In this document: positions 13,572 through 14,190 of the stretch, piece after piece | Position numbering within the stretch: the stretch's first letter is position 1 | Layout of the letters: each line of letters starts with the position of its first letter | Origin: Clostridiales bacterium | GTDB lineage: Bacteria; Bacillota; Clostridia; Lachnospirales; Anaerotignaceae | DNA length: 14,190 nt | Assembly (NCBI GenBank): GCA_019423725.1 | Contig: JAHZAW010000014.1 | Span: 1 to 14,190, forward strand | Direction: 5' to 3' | Notes under the pieces: model-generated | What the model was told of the DNA's origin: nothing | Database searches by the model: none | What the model saw: the letters and a program-made list of their open reading frames with translations, nothing else | Position numbers and translations under genes: made by a program

Positions 13572-14190
13572 TCAGAGTGTCTTTCCAAATGCGTCTGCCT
13601 TTAATATAGCTTCTTTGAATTTTGCTTCATTCATATCAGCATGTTTGAATTTCCACTCTGTTGTCTTTGTTGCCTTTTCAACTATGGCGTCAAGGTCTTC
13701 TTCTTTTACTTCTATGTCTGCAAGTTTTACGGGAAGACCGATGCTCTTATTGAATTTTCCGATTCTTTCAAGCTCTGCTGTATTGCCCTCAGCTGCAAGG
13801 AGACAGAGAACTCCAAAGGATACTATCTCACCATGTCTGTGTTTTTCTGTGGCTTCAACAACTGTGCTTCCGTTGTAGAACGCATGGGCAAGGGAGCTGT
13901 TGTAGTAGAAAAGATCATCTTTATTTGTTGTGAAGTTTGATACAAGTCCTGTTGATACGATGATGGAAAGGGCAACTTCCTGTATCTCGTATGAAGCTGT
14001 ATTGTTCCTGCAGTCTTCAAGAGCCTTTGCGCCGTATTTTACAAGGGGATCTGTACATACCTGGCCGATACATACTCCTGTCATTGTAGTATGGAAAAGT
14101 TCTTCTCCCCTAGCTGCGTATGTGGATTCACATTCCTTTGAAAGTGCATCTCCGATACCTGCCCAAAGAAGTTCCTAAGGTGATTCTGCG
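13572..14190 (-). pseudogene. Iron-type alcohol dehydrogenase, 3' part, interrupted by in-frame TAG and cut by window end
   Basis: Read on the minus strand from the right edge, the frame gives AESP, then TAG (14177-14175), then ELLWAGIGDALSKECE and onward to a TGA at 13572. It aligns without gaps to residues 159 onward of the dehydrogenase at 6773-7867 (AESPEHLFWAGIGDAISKELE), so the TAG replaces a codon that is Glu in the paralogue. The metal-ligand positions are all present downstream: the Asp in GIGD and the two His in SSLAHAF and HRHGEIVSFG. Starting at the internal ATG 14084 would remove the whole NAD-binding half and the Asp ligand, so a functional short form is unlikely. The body is otherwise intact and undecayed, so the mutation would be recent. 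A sequencing error near the edge, or readthrough, cannot be excluded. The 5' half lies outside the window. Confidence 0.7.

Noticed and set aside
13486..13878. Plus-strand frame over the right-edge dehydrogenase
   Set aside because: Its start lies in the arm of a terminator hairpin and it is antisense to sequence with conserved dehydrogenase motifs.
1..14190. Insertion sequences, CRISPR arrays, tRNA or rRNA genes
   Set aside because: No transposase motifs, no regularly spaced repeats, and no tRNA TTCGA-type arm with cloverleaf or rRNA-like stretch was found on either strand by eye.

Overview
The window looks like a chromosomal segment of a low-to-mid GC Clostridia (Bacillota), most plausibly a Lachnospiraceae-type gut or rumen anaerobe. 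This is inferred from A/T-rich intergenic DNA, heavy ATA/AGA codon use, GGAGG-type ribosome binding sites, sigma-A-like promoters, U-tailed hairpin terminators, and gene families typical of such organisms (BlaI/M56 pair, FMN/Fe-S/FAD flavin oxidoreductase, iron-type alcohol dehydrogenases, split chromate transporter). No rRNA, tRNA, CRISPR array, transposase or phage gene was seen.

Left part (1-4110), all minus strand. It holds a secreted protein with two copper-amine-oxidase-N-like repeats, a possible acetyltransferase remnant, a small membrane protein, and a decayed secreted-protein gene with a broken signal peptide. Next comes a BlaI-type repressor with an overlapping M56 (BlaR1/MecR1-like) membrane protease. 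The protease carries a Cys/His-rich tail where the penicillin-binding sensor of BlaR1 would be. This part shows the most gene decay.

Middle part (4111-10180), minus strand. A 643-residue flavin oxidoreductase of the 2,4-dienoyl-CoA/enoate reductase type lies downstream of an HxlR regulator with a conserved N-terminal cysteine. Then come an iron-type (glycerol dehydrogenase-like) dehydrogenase, the branched-chain aminotransferase gene ilvE, and an alpha/beta hydrolase. ilvE has a striking leader: a near-consensus promoter, a previously unmarked 44-codon reading frame rich in Ile/Leu, and a strong intrinsic terminator about 60 nt before the ilvE start. This is the layout of a transcription attenuator and the best candidate here for an undescribed regulatory element.

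Right part (10616-13418), plus strand. Two tight two-gene operons encode membrane transport: a FetAB-like ABC pair (metal export by family) and a bipartite chromate-family transporter. Each pair has 4-nt overlapping genes and its own terminator. At the right edge, on the minus strand, is the 3' part of a second iron-type dehydrogenase, a paralogue of the one at 6773-7867. It carries an in-frame TAG at a normally coding position, so it is probably broken.

Physiologically the segment mixes redox enzymes (flavin oxidoreductase, two dehydrogenases), amino-acid transamination, ion/metal export and at least two one-component regulators. The genes form several independent transcription units separated by terminators rather than one pathway.
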